Positions 12,744 to 26,144 of a stretch of DNA of 64,000 bases are shown here, in pieces. Every line of letters starts with the position of its first letter. Within the stretch, counting starts at the first letter, position 1. The DNA is from Coriaria nepalensis (Eukaryota > Streptophyta > Magnoliopsida > Cucurbitales > Coriariaceae): the NCBI GenBank assembly GCA_027186245.1, contig CP114481.1, forward strand, positions 18,197,501 through 18,261,500. The letters run 5' to 3'. A model generated the notes under the pieces. The model saw only the letters and a program-made list of their open reading frames with translations. It had not been told where the DNA came from and ran no database searches. A program made the translations under genes and the position numbers.

Positions 12744-15681
12744 CTATTGAAGACAACAATGCATTATTTTAGCGTTAAAAAGTATATCATTCAGTTTTTT
12801 CATATCATTAAATTGTTTGAAAGCACTTCGAGCCAATTCGATTTTTGTATTTAAGACACGGCTTTCATGCATAAGTTGCAATTGATCTATTTAAGGCAAC
12901 TATGCATTTTTTTAGCTTAAATGTCATATTATTGCGTCTCTTTTAGTCATTAAATCATTCTAAATCGCTTCGAAAGAAATTCGGCCTTTAAACATGACTT
13001 TCGTGCATAACTTGCAGTTAATCTATTGCAGGCAACAATGCATTTGTTTAGGGTTAAAGTCATGTCATTGAGTCTCAACCAGTCATTAAATCATTCTAAA
13101 TTAAGTTGAACGAATTCTATTTTCGCCCTTCAAACATGATTTTCTTACATAACATGCAATTAATTCATTAACGACAACTATGCATTATTTTAGCGTCAAA
13201 AAGTATATGATTCAGTTTTTTCATATCATTAAATTGTTTGAAAGAACTTCGAGCCAATTCTATTTTTGTAAGTAAGACACGACTTTCATGCATAAGTTGC
13301 AATTGATCTATTGAAGGCAACTATGCATTCTTTTAGCCTTAAAGTCATATTATTGCGTCTCTTTTAGTCATTAAATCATTCTAAATTACTTCGAACGAAA
13401 TTCGGTCTTTAAACATGACTTTCGTGCATAACTTGCAGTTAATCTATTGAAGGCAACAATGCATTTGTTTAGCCTTAAAGTAATGTCATTGAGTCTCATC
13501 TAGTCATTAAATCATTCTAAATTAAGTTGAACGAATTCTATTTTCGCCCTTCAGACATGATTTTCTTACATAACTTGCAATTAATTTATTGACGACAACT
13601 ATGCATTATTTTAGCGTCAAAAAGTATATCATTCAGTTTTTTCATATTATTAAATTGTTTGAAAGAACTTCGAGCCAATTCTATTTTTGTATGTAAGACA
13701 CGACTTTCATGCATAAGTTGCAATTGATCTTTTGAAGGCAACTATGCATTCTTTTAGCCTTAAAGTCATATTTTTGCGTCTCTTTTAGTCATTAAATCAT
13801 TCTAAATCGCTTCGAACGAAATATGGCCTTTAAACATGACTTTCGTGCATAACTTGCAGTAAATCTATTGAAGGCAAGAATGCATTTGTTTAGCCTTCAA
13901 GTCATGTCACTGAGTCTCTTCTAGTCAATAAATCATACTAAATTAATTCGAACGAATTTCATTTTCGCCCTTCAAACATGATTTTCTTACATAACTTGCA
14001 ATTAATCTTTTGAAGACAACAATGCATTATTTTAGCGTTAAAAAGTATATCATTCAGTTTTTTCATATCATTAAATTGTTTGAAAGCACTTCGATCCAAT
14101 TCTATTTTTGTATTTAAGACCGACTTTCATGCATAAGTTGCAATTGATCTATTGAAGGCAACTATGCATTTTTTTACCCTAAAAGTCATATTGTTGCGTC
14201 ACTTTTAGTCATTAAATAATTCTAAATCTCTTCGAACAAAATTCGGCCTTTAAACATGACTTTCGTGCATAACTTGCAGTTAATCTATTGAAGGCAACAA
14301 TGCATTTGTTTAACCTTAAAGTTATGTCACTGAGTCTCATCCAGTCATTAAATCATTCTAAATTAAGTTGAGCGAATTCAATTTTCGCCCTTCAAACTTG
14401 ATTTTCTTACATAACTTGCAATTAATTTATTGACGACAACAATGCATTATTTTAGCCTTAAAAAGTAGATCATTCAGTGTTCTCATTTCATTAAATTATT
14501 TGAAAGCACTTCGAACCAATTCTATTTTTGCATTTAACACACGACTTTCATGCATAACTTGTAATTGATCTATTAAAGGCAACTATGCATTTTTTTAGCC
14601 TCAAAGTCATATTATTGCGTCTCTTTGAGTCATTAAATCATTCTAAATTACTTCGAACGAAATTTGGGCTTTAAACATGACTTTCGTGCATAACTTGCAG
14701 TTGATCTATTGAAGGCAACAATGCATTTGTTTAGCCTTAAAGTCATGTCACTGAGTCTCTTCTAGTCAATAAATCATACTAAATTAATTCGAATGAATTT
14801 TATTTTCGCCCTTCAAACATGATTTTCCTACATAACTTGCAATTAATCCATTGAAGACAACAATCCATTATTTTAGCCTTAAAAAGTATATCATTCAGTC
14901 TATTCATATCATTAAATTGTTTGAAAGCACTTCGAGCCAATTCTAGTTTTGTATTTAAGACACGACTTTCATGCATAACTTGTAATTGATATTTAATGGC
15001 AACTATGCATTTTTTTAGCCTTAAAGTCCTATTATTGCGTCCCTTTTAGTCATTAAATAATTCTAAATTACTTCGAACGAAATTTGGCCTTTAAACATGA
15101 CTTTCGTGCATAACTTGCAGTTAATCCATTGAAGGCAACAATGGATTTGTTTAGCCTTAAAGTAATGTCATTGAGTCTCATCCAGTCATTAAATCATTCT
15201 AAATTTAGTTGAACAAATTCTATTTTCGCCCTTCAAACATAATTTTCTTACATAACTTGCAATTAATTTATGGACGACAACTATGCATTATTTTAGCGTC
15301 AAAAAGTATATCATTCAGTTTTTTCATATCATTAAATTGTTTGAAAGAACTTCGAGCCGATTCTATTTTTGTAAGTAAGACACGACTTTCATGCGTAAGT
15401 TGCAATTGATCTATTGAAGGCAACTATGCATTCTTTTAGCCTTAAAGTCATATTATTGCGTCCCTTTTAGTCATTAAATCATTCTAAATTACTTCGAACG
15501 AAATTTGGCCTTTAAACATGACTTTCCTGCATAACTTGCAGTTAATCCATTGAAGGCAACAATGGATTTGTTTAGCCTTAAAGTAATGTCATTGAGTCTC
15601 ATCCAGTCATTAAATCATTCTAAATTAAGTTGAACAAATTCTATTTTCGCCCTTCAAACATGATTTTCTTACATAACTTGC
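12744..15681. repeat. Array segment 4: recopied and mixed units up to the large duplication
   Basis: The first part, to about 13,330, matches about 9,377-9,970 at an offset of 3,366 bp. The remainder mixes A1, A2 and B3 types. From about 14,780 the units resemble those near 17,725 at an offset of 2,945 bp (seven units). The first C3-type subunit, with the perfect hairpin, is at 15,123. No gene is present. Confidence 0.75.
15123..15147. other. Perfect 9-bp inverted repeat of subunit C3, first copy
   Basis: AATCCATTG (15,123-15,131) and CAATGGATT (15,139-15,147) are exact reverse complements around a 7-base loop, AAGGCAA. The common C form has AATCTATTG and CAATGCATT, which leaves one C-C mismatch and one T-G pair. 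The C3 form recurs many times between 15,123 and about 33,690 and was not seen outside that interval. Confidence 0.85.
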
Positions 15682-15811
15682 AATTAATTTATTGACGACA
15701 ACTATGCATTATTTTAGCGTCAAAAAGTATATCATTCAGTTTTTTCATATCATTAAATTGTTTGAAAGAACTTCGAGCCAATTCTATTTTTGTAAGTAAG
15801 ACACGACTTTC

Positions 15812-15852
15812 ATGCATAAGTTGCAATTGATCTATTGAAGGCAACTATGCAT
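15812..15852. other. Conserved dyad of subunit B, representative
   Basis: ATGCATAAGTTGC (15,812-15,824) and GCAACTATGCAT (15,841-15,852) are reverse complements apart from one extra A in the first arm. The 16-base spacer begins AATTGATC. The pair could form a 12-bp stem with one bulge in single strands or a cruciform in duplex. The same pair occurs in very many B subunits from 2,346 onward. In C the match is broken (TGCATAACTTGC with GCAACAATGCA) and in A it is weaker. The dyad lies in the segment shared by all three subunits. Confidence 0.8.
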
Positions 15853-16440
15853 TCTTTTAGCCTTAAAGTCATATTATTGCGTCCCTTTTAGTCATTAAAT
15901 CATTCTAAATTACTTCGAACGAAATTCGGCCTTTAAACATGACTTTGGTGCATAACTTGCAGTTGATCTATTGAAGGCAACAATGCATTTGTTTTGCCTG
16001 AAAGTCATGTCACTGAGTCTCTTCTAGTCAATAAATCATTCTAAATTAATTCGAACGAATTTTATTTTCGCCCTTCAAACATGATTTTCTTACATAACTT
16101 GTAATTAATTTATTGACGACAACTATGCATTATTTTAGCGTCAAAAAGTATATCATTCAGTTTTTTCATATCATTAAATTGTTTGAAAGAACTTCGAGCC
16201 AATTCTATTTTTGTAAGTAAGACACGAATTTCATGCATAACTTGTAATTGATATTTAATGGCAACTATGCATTTTTTTAGCCTTAAAGTCCTATTATTGC
16301 GTCCCTTTTAGTCATTAAATCATTCTAAATTACTTCGAACGAAATTTGGCCTTTAAACATGACTTTCGTGCATAACTTGCAGTTAATCCATTGAAGGCAA
16401 CAATGGATTTGTTTAGCCTTAAAGTAATGTCATTGAGTCT

Positions 16441-16860
16441 CATCCAGTCATTAAATCATTCTAAATTTAGTTGAACAAATTCTATTTTCGCCCTTCAAAC
16501 ATGATTTTCTTACATAACTTGCAATTAATTTATTGACGACAACTATGCATTATTTTAGCGTCAAAAAGTATATCATTCAGTCTATTCATATCATTAAATT
16601 GTTTGAAAGCACTTCGAGCCAATTCTAGTTTTGTATTTAAGACACGACTTTCATGCATAACTTGTAATTGATATTTAAAGGCAACTATGCATTTTTTTAG
16701 CCTTAAAGTCATATTATTGCGTCCCTTTTAGTCATTAAATCATTCTAAATTACTTCGAACGAAATTTGGCCTTTAAACATGACTTTCGTGCATAACTTGC
16801 AGTTAATCCATTGAAGGCAACAATGGATTTGTTTAGCCTTAAAGTAATGTCATTGAGTCT
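16441..16860. repeat. Single 420-bp unit present in copy 1 only
   Basis: This unit has no counterpart in copy 2 of the large duplication. It is a full A-B-C unit whose B subunit carries CAGTCTATTC, CTAGTTTTGTATTTAAG and TTGATATTTAAAGG, resembling the B subunit near 17,840-17,950. Its removal or gain is exactly in register. I cannot tell from two copies whether copy 1 gained it or copy 2 lost it. Confidence 0.85.
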
Positions 16861-19800
16861 CATCCAGTCATTAAATCATTCTAAATTAAGTTGAACAAAT
16901 TCTATTTTCGCCCTTCAAACATGATTTTCTTACATAACTTGCAATTAATTTATTGACGACAACTATGCATTATTTTAGCGTCAAAAAGTATATCATTCAG
17001 TTTTTTCATATCATTAAATTGTTTGAAAGAACTTCGAGCCAATTCTATTTTTGTAAGTAGGACACGACTTTCATGCATAAGTTGCAATTGATCTATTGAA
17101 GGCAACTATGCATTCTTTTAGCCTTAAAGTCATATTATTGCGTCCCTTTTAGTCATTAAATCATTCTAAATTACTTCGAACGAAATTCGGCCTTTAAACA
17201 TGACTTTGGTGCATAACTTGCAGTTGATCTATTGAAGGCAACAATGCATTTGTTTTGCCTGAAAGTCATGTCACTGAGTCTCTTCTAGTCAATAAATCAT
17301 TCTAAATTAATTCGAACGAATTTTATTTTCGCCCTTCAAACATGATTTTCTTACATAACTTGTAATTAATTTATTGACCTCAACAATGCATTATCTTAGC
17401 GCCAAACAGTATATCATTCTATTTTTTCATATCATTAAATTGTTTGAAAGCACTTCGAGCCAATTCTATTTTTGTAAGTAAGACACGACTTTCATGCATA
17501 ACTTGAAATTGATCTATTGAAGGCAACTATGCATTTTTTTTAGCCTAAAAGTCATATTGTTGCGTCTCTTTTAGTCATTAAATCATTCTAAATCGCTTCG
17601 AACGAAATATGGCCTTTAAACATGACTTTCGTGCATTACTTGCAGTTGATCTATTGAAGGCAACAATGCATTTGTTTAACCTTAAAGTCATGTCACTGAG
17701 TCTCTTCTAGTCAATAAATCATACTAAATTATTTCGAATTAATTTTATTTTCGCCCTTCAAACATGATTTTCCTACATAACTTGCAATTAATCCATTGAA
17801 GACAACAATCCATTATTTTAGCCTTAAAAAGTATATCATTCAGTCTATTCATATCATTAAATTGTTTGAAAGCACTTCGAGCCAATTCTAGTTTTGTATT
17901 TAAGACACGACTTTCATGCATAACTTGTAATTGATATTTAAAGGCAACTATGCATTTTTTTAGCCTTAAAGTCATATTATTGCGTCCCTTTTAGTCATTA
18001 AATCATTCTAAATTACTTCGAACGAAATTTGGCCTTTAAACATGACTTTCGTGCATAACTTGCAGTTAATCCATTGAAGGCAACAATGGATTTGTTTAGC
18101 CTTAAAGTAATGTCATTGAGTCTCATCCAGTCATTAAATCATTCTAAATTTAGTTGAACAAATTCTATTTTCGCCCTTCAAACATAATTTTCTTACATAA
18201 CTTGCAATTAATTTATGGACGACAACTATGCATTATTTTAGCGTCAAAAAGTATATCATTCAGTTTTTTCATATCATTAAATTGTTTGAAAGAACTTCGA
18301 GCCGATTCTATTTTTGTAAGTAAGACACGACTTTCATGCGTAAGTTGCAATTGATCTATTGAAGGCAACTATGCATTCTTTTAGCCTTAAAGTCATATTA
18401 TTGCGTCCCTTTTAGTCATTAAATCATTCTAAATTACTTCGAACGAAATTTGGCCTTTAAACATGACTTTCCTGCATAACTTGCAGTTAATCCATTGAAG
18501 GCAACAATGGATTTGTTTAGCCTTAAAGTAATGTCATTGAGTCTCATCCAGTCATTAAATCATTCTAAATTAAGTTGAACAAATTCTATTTTCGCCCTTC
18601 AAACATGATTTTCTTACATAACTTGCAATTAATTTATTGACGACAACTATGCATTATTTTAGCGTCAAAAAGTATATCATTCAGTTTTTTCATATCATTA
18701 AATTGTTTGAAAGAACTTCGAGCCAATTCTATTTTTGTAAGTAAGACACGACTTTCATGCATAAGTTGCAATTGATCTATTGAAGGCAACTATGCATTCT
18801 TTTAGCCTTAAAGTCATATTATTGCGTCCCTTTTAGTCATTAAATCATTCTAAATTACTTCGAACGAAATTCGGCCTTTAAACATGACTTTGGTGCATAA
18901 CTTGCAGTCTATCTATTGAAGGCAACAATGCATTTGTTTTGCCTGAAAGTCATGTCACTGAGTCTCTTCTAGTCAATAAATCATTCTAAATTAATTCGAA
19001 AGAATTTTATTTTCCCCCTTCAAACATGATTTTCTTACATAACTTGTAATTAATTTATTGACCTCAACAATGCATTATCTTAGCGTCAAACAGTATATCA
19101 TTCTATTTTTTCATATCATTAAATTGTTTGAAAGCACTTCGAGCCAATTCTATTTTTGTAAGTAAGACACGACTTTCATGCATAACTTGAAATTGACCTA
19201 TTGAAGGCAACTATGCATTTTTTTTAGCCTAAAAGTCATATTGTTGCGTCTCTTTTAGTCATTAAATCATTCTAAATCGCTTCGAACGAAATATGGCCTT
19301 TAAACATGACTTTCGTGCATTACTTGCAGTTGATCTATTGAAGGCAACAATGCATTTGTTTAACCTTAAAGTCATGTCACTGAGTCTCTTCTAGTCAATA
19401 AATCATACTAAATTATTTCGAATGAATTTTATTTTCGCCCTTCAAACATGATTTTCCTACATAACTTGCAATTAATCCATTGAAGACAACAATCCATTAT
19501 TTTAGCCTTAAAAAGTATATCATTCAGTCTATTCATATCATTAAATTGTTTGAAAGCACTTCGAGCCAATTCTAGTTTTGTATTTAAGACACGACTTTCA
19601 TGCATAACTTGTAATTGATATTTAATGGCAACTATGCATTTTTTTAGCCTTAAAGTCCTATTATTGCGTCCCTTTTAGTCATTAAATCATTCTAAATTAC
19701 TTCGAACGAAATTTGGCCTTTAAACATGACTTTCGTGCATAACTTGCAGTTAATCCATTGAAGGCAACAATGGATTTGTTTAGCCTTAAAGTAATGTCAT

Positions 19801-22800
19801 TGAGTCTCATCCAGTCATTAAATCATTCTAAATTTAGTTGAACAAATTCTATTTTCGCCCTTCAAACATGATTTTCTTACATAACTTGCAATTAATTTAT
19901 TGACGACAACTATGCATTATTTTAGCGTCAAAAAGTATATCATTCAGTTTTTTCATATCATTAAATTGTTTGAAAGAACTTCGAGCCAATTCTATTTTTG
20001 TAAGTAAGACACGACTTTCATGCATAAGTTGCAATTGATCTATTGAAGGCAACTATGCATTCTTTTAGCCTTAAAGTCATATTATTGCGTCCCTTTTAGT
20101 CATTAAATCATTCTAAATTACTTCGAACGAAATTCGGGCTTTAAACATGACTTTGGTGCATAACTTGCAGTTGATCTATTGAAGGCAACAATGCATTTGT
20201 TTTGCCTGAAAGTCATGTCACTGAGTCTCTTCTAGTCAATAAATCATTCTAAATTAATTCGAACGAATTTTATTTTCGCCCTTCAAACATGATTTTCTTA
20301 CATAACTTGTAATTAATTTATTGACGACAACTATGCATTATTTTAGCGTCAAAAAGTATATCATTCAGTTTTTTCATATCATTAAATTGTTTGAAAGAAC
20401 TTCGAGCCAATTCTATTTTTGTAAGTAAGACACGAATTTCATGCATAAGTTGCAATTGATCTATTGAAGGCAACTATGCATTCTTTTAGCCTTAAAGTCA
20501 TATTATTGCGTCCCTTTTAGTCATTAAATCATTCTAAATTACTTCGAACGAAATTTGGCCTTTAAACATGACTTTCGTGCATAACTTGCAGTTAATCCAT
20601 TGAAGGCAACAATGGATTTGTTTAGCCTTAAAGTAAAGTCATTGAGTCTCATCCAGTCATTAAATCATTCTAAATTTAGTTGAACAAATTCTATTTTCGC
20701 CCTTCAAACATGATTTTCTTACATAACTTGCAATTAATTTATTGACGACAACTATGCATTATTTTAGCGTCAAAAAGTATATCATTCAGTTTTTTCATAT
20801 CATTAAATTGTTTGAAAGAACTTCGAGCCAATTCTATTTTTGTAAGTAAGACACGACTTTCATGCATAAGTTGCAATTGATCTATTGAAGGCAACTATGC
20901 ATTCTTTTAGCCTTAAAGTCATATTATTGCGTCCCTTTTAGTCATTAAATCATTCTAAATTACTTCGAACGAAATTTGGCCTTTAAACATGACTTTCGTG
21001 CATAACTTGCAGTTAATCCATTGAAGGCAACAATGGATTTGTTTAGCCTTAAAGTAATGTCATTGAGTCTCATCCAGTCATTAAATCATTCTAAATTAAG
21101 TTGAACAAATTCTATTTTCGCCCTTCAAACATGATTTTCCTACATAACTTGCAATTAATTTATTGACGACAACAATCCATTATTTTTGCGTTAAAAAGTA
21201 TATCATTCAGTTTTTTCATATCATTAAATTGTTTGAAAGAACTTCGAGCCAATTCTATTTTTGTAAGTAAGACACGACTTTCATGCATAAGTTGCAATTG
21301 ATCTATTGAAGGCAACTATGCAGTCTTTTAGCCTTCAAGTCATATTATTGCGTCCATTTTAGTCATTAAATCATTCTAAATTAATTCGAACGAAATTCGG
21401 CCTTTAAACATGACTTTGGTGCATAACTTGCAGTTGATCTATTGTAGGCAACAATGCATTTGTTTTGCCTGAAAGTCATGTCACTGAGTCTCTTCTAGTC
21501 AATAAATCATTCTAAATTAATTCGAACGAATTTTATTTTCGCCCTTCAAACATGATTTTCTAACATAACTTGTAATTAATTTATTGACGACAACTATGCA
21601 TTATTTTAGCGTCAAAAAGTATATCATTCAGTTTTTTCATATCATTAAATTGTTTGAAAGAACTTCGAGCCAATTCTATTTTTGTAAGTAAGACACGACT
21701 TTCATGCATAAGTTGCAATTGATCTATTGAAGGCAACTATGCATTCTTTTAACCTTAAAGTCATATTATTGCGTCCCTTTTAGTCATTAAATGATTCTAA
21801 ATTACCTCGAACGAAATTTGGCCTTTAAACATGACTTTCGTGCATAACTTGCAGTTAATCCATTGAAGGCAACAATGGATTTCTTTAGCCTTAAAGTAAT
21901 GTCATTGAGTCTCATCCAGTCATTAAATCATTCTAAATTAAGTTGAACAAATTCTATTTTCGCCCTTCAAACATGATTTTCCTACATAACTTGCAATTAA
22001 TCCATTGAAGACAACAATCCATTATTTTAGCGTTAAAAAGTATATCATTCAGTTTTTTCATATCATTAAATTGTTTAAAGAACTTCGAGCCAATTCTATT
22101 TTTGTAAGTAAGACACGACTTTCATGCATAAGTTGCAATTGATCTATTGAAGGCAACTATGCAGTCTTTTAGCCTTCAAGTCATATTATTGCGTCCATTT
22201 TAGTCATTAAATCATTCTAAATTAATTCGAACGAAATTCGGCCTTTAAACATGACTTTGGTGCATAACTTGCAGTTGATCTATTGTAGGCAACAATGCAT
22301 TTGTTTTGCCTGAAAGTCATGTCACTGAGTCTCTTCTAGTCAATAAATCATTCTAAATTAATTCGAACGAATTTTATTTTCGCCCTTCAAACATGATTTT
22401 CTAACATAACTTGTAATTAATTTATTGACGACAACTATGCATTATTTTAGCGTCAAAAAGTATATCATTCAGTTTTTTCATATCATTAAATTGTTTGAAA
22501 GAACTTCGAGCCAATTCTATTTTTGTAAGTAAGACACGACTTTCATGCATAAGTTGCAATTGATCTATTGAAGGTAACTATGCATTCTTTTAGCCTTAAA
22601 GTCATATTATTGCGTCTCTTTTAGTCATTAAATCATTCTAAATTACTTCGAACGAAATTTGTCCTTTAAACATGACTTTCGTGCATAACTTGCAGTTAAT
22701 CCATTGAAGGCAACAATGGATTTGTTTAGCCTAAAAGTAATGTCATTGAGTCTCATCCAGTCATTAAATCATTCTTAATTTAGTTGAACAAATTCTATTT

Positions 22801-25800
22801 TCGCCCTTCAAACATGATTTTCTTACATAACTTGCAATTAATTTATTGACGACAACTATGCATTATTTTAGCGTCAAAAAGTATATCATTCAGTTTTTTC
22901 ATATCATTAAATTGTTTGAAAGAACTTCGAGCCAATTCTATTTTTGTAAGTAAGACACGACTTTCATGCATAAGTTGCAATTGATCTATTGAAGGCAACT
23001 ATGCATTCTTTTAACCCTAAAGTCATATTATTGCGTCCCTTTTAGTCATTAAATCATTCTAAATTACCTCGAACGAAATTTGGCCTTTAAACATGACTTT
23101 CGTGCATAACTTGCAGTTAATCCATTGAAGGCAACAATGGATTTCTTTAGCCTTAAAGTAATGTCATTGAGTCTCATCCAGTCATTAAATCATTCTAAAT
23201 TAAGTTGAACAAATTCTATTTTCGCCCTTCAAACATGATTTTCCTACATAACTTGCAATTAATCCATTGAAGACAACAATCCATTATTTTAGCGTTAAAA
23301 AGTATATCATTCAGTTTTTTCATATCATTAAATTGTTTGAAAGCACTTCGAGCCAATTCTAGTTTTGTATTTAAGACACGACTTTCATGCATAACTTGTA
23401 ATTGATATTTAAAGGCAACTATGCATTCTTTTAGCCTTAAAGTCATATTATTGCGTCTCTTTTAGTCATTAAATCATTCTAAATTACTTCGAACGAAATT
23501 TGGCCTTTAAACATGACTTTCGTGCATAACTTGCAGTTAATCCATTGAAGGCAACAATGGATTTGTTTGGCCTCAAAGTAATGTCATTGAGTCTCATCCA
23601 GTCATTAAATCATTCTAAATTTAGTTGAACAAATTCTATTTTCGCCCTTCAAACATGATTTTCTTACATAACTTGCAATTAATTTATTGACGACAACTAT
23701 GCATTACTTTAGCGTCAAAAAGTATATCATTCAGTTTTTGCATATCATTAAATTGTTTGAAAGAACTTCGAGCCAATTCTATTTTTGTAAGTAAGACACG
23801 ACTTTCATGCATAAGTTGCAATTGATCTATTGAAGGCAACTATGCATTCTTTTAGCCTTAAAGTCATATTATTGCGTCCCTTTTAGTCATTAAATCATTC
23901 TAAATTACTTCGAACGAAATTCGGGCTTTAAACATGACTTTGGTGCATAACTTGCAGTTGATCTATTGAAGGCAACAATGCATTTGTTTTGCCTGAAAGT
24001 CATGTCACTGAGTCTCTTCTAGTCAATAAATCATTCTAAATTAATTCGAACGAATTTTATTTTCGCCCTTCAAACAAGATTTTCTTACATAACTTGTAAT
24101 TAATTTATTGACGACAACTATGCATTATTTTAGCGTCAAAAAGTATATCATTCAGTTTTTTCATATCATTAAATTGTTTGAAAGAACTTCGAGCCAATTC
24201 TATTTTTGTAAGTAAGACACGACTTTCATGCATAAGTTGCAATTGATCTATTGAAGGCAACTATGCATTCTTTTAGCCTTAAAGTCATATTATTGCGTCC
24301 CTTTTAGTCATTAAATCATTCTAAATTACTTCGAACGAAATTCGGCCTTTAAACATGACTTTGGTGCATAACTTGCAGTTGATCTATTGAAGGCAACAAT
24401 GCATTTGTTTTGCCTGAAAGTCATGTCACTGAGTCTCTTCTAGTCAATAAATCATTCTAAATTAATTCGAACGAATTTTATTTTCGCCCTTCAAACATGA
24501 TTTTCTTACATAACTTGTAATTAATTTATTGACCTCAACAATGCATTATCTTAGCGTCAAACAGTATATCATTCTATTTTTTCATATCATTAAATTGTTT
24601 GAAAGCACTTCGAGCCAATTCTATTTTTGTAAGTAAGACACGACTTTCATGCATAACTTGAAATTGATCTATTGAAGGCAACTATGCCTTTTTTTTAGCC
24701 TAAAAGTCATATTGTTGCGTCTCTTTTAGTCATTAAATCATTCTAAATCGCTTCGAACGAAATATGGCCTTTAAACATGACTTTCGTGCATTACTTGCAG
24801 TTGATCTATTGAAGGCAGCAATGCATTTGTTTAGCCTTAAACTCATGTCACTGAGTCTCTTCTAGTCAATAAATCATACTAAATTAATTCGAACGAATTT
24901 CATTTTTGCCCTTCAAACATGATTTTCTTACATAACTTGCAATTAATCTATTGAAGATAACAATGCATTATTTTAGCGTTAAAAAGTATATCATTCAGTT
25001 TGTTCATATCATTAAATTGTTTGAAAGCACTTCGAGGCAATTCTATTTTTGTATTTAAGACACGATTTTCATGCATAAGTTGCAATTGATCTATTGAAGG
25101 CAACTATTTATTTTTTAGCTTAAAGGTCATATTATTTTGTCTCTTTAAGTCATTAAATCATTCTAAATCGCTTCGAACGAAATTCGGCCTTTAAACATGA
25201 CTTTCGTAGATAACTTGCAGTTAATCTATTGAAGGCAACAATGCATTTGTTTAACCTTAAAGTAATGTCATTGAGTCTCATCCAGTCATTAAATCATTCT
25301 AAATTAAGTTGAACAAATTCTATTTTCGCCCTTCAAACATGATTTTCTTACATAACTTGCAATTAATTTATTGACGACAACTATGCATTATTTTAGCGTC
25401 AAAAAGTATATCATTCAGTTTTTTCATATCATTAAATTGTTTGAAAGAACTTCGAGCCAATTCTATTTTTGTATGTAAGACACGACTTTCATGCATAAGT
25501 TGCAATTGATCTATTGAAGGCAACTATGCATTCTTTTAGCCTTAAAGTCATATTATTGCGTCTCTTTTAGTCATTAAATCATTCTAAATTACTTCGAACG
25601 AAATTCGGCCTTTAAACATGACTTTCGTGCATAACTTGCAGTAAATCTATTGAAGGCAACAATGCATTTGTTTAGCCTTAAAGTCATGTCACTGAGTCTC
25701 TTCTAGTCAATAAATCATACTAAATAAATTCGAACGAATTTCATTTTCGCCCTTCAAACATGATTTTCTTACATAACTTGCAATTAATCTATTGAAGACA

Positions 25801-26108
25801 ACAATGCTTTATTTTAGCGTTAAAAAGTATATCATTCAGTTTTTTCATATCATTAAATTGTTTGAAAGCACTTCGAGCCAATTCTATTTTTGTACTTAAG
25901 ACACGACTTTCATGCATAAGTTGCAATTGATCTATTGAAGGCAACTATGCATTTTTTTAGCTTAAAAGTCATATTATTGCGTCTCTTTTAATCATTAAAT
26001 CATTCTAAATCGCTTCTAACGAAATTCGGCCTTTAAACATGACTTTCATGCATAACTTGCAGTTAATCTATTGAAGGCAACAATGCATTTGTTTAGCGTT
26101 AAAGTCAT

Positions 26109-26144
26109 GTCATTGAGTCTCATCTAGTCATTGAGTCTCATCCA
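26109..26144. repeat. 18-bp micro-duplication in A, occurrence 1
   Basis: GTCATTGAGTCTCATCTA is followed directly by GTCATTGAGTCTCATCCA, where other A subunits have a single copy. The unit is lengthened to about 439 bp. It lies just before the crossover at the end of the first large duplicated block. Confidence 0.93.

Noticed and set aside
15209..15409. 66-codon open frame on the plus strand, identical at 18,154-18,354 and 28,273-28,473
   Set aside because: It starts at a TTG inside subunit A and runs into B, so it is satellite sequence read in one frame. The three identical copies are explained by block duplications (2,945 and 10,119 bp). Neighbouring units carry stops in the same frame, and a 421-bp period is not a multiple of three, so no frame can persist.
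15790..15970. Splice-like signals: GTAAGTAAG in B3 and AACTTGCAG in C, about 160 bp apart
   Set aside because: A donor-like and an acceptor-like hexamer recur in many units, but the stretch before TTGCAG is not pyrimidine-rich, and no exon, start codon context or long frame surrounds them. Chance motifs in a repeat.
17745..17975. 60-76-codon open frames on the minus strand at 16,530-16,712, 17,745-17,975, 23,216-23,446, 27,864-28,094, 33,335-33,565 and 38,404-38,589
   Set aside because: They read the complement of A and B subunits. Most stay open because a 1-base loss (GATATTTAA for GATCTATTGAA) alters the local frame. No promoter, codon-use signal or recognisable protein domain is present, and most equivalent subunits are closed.
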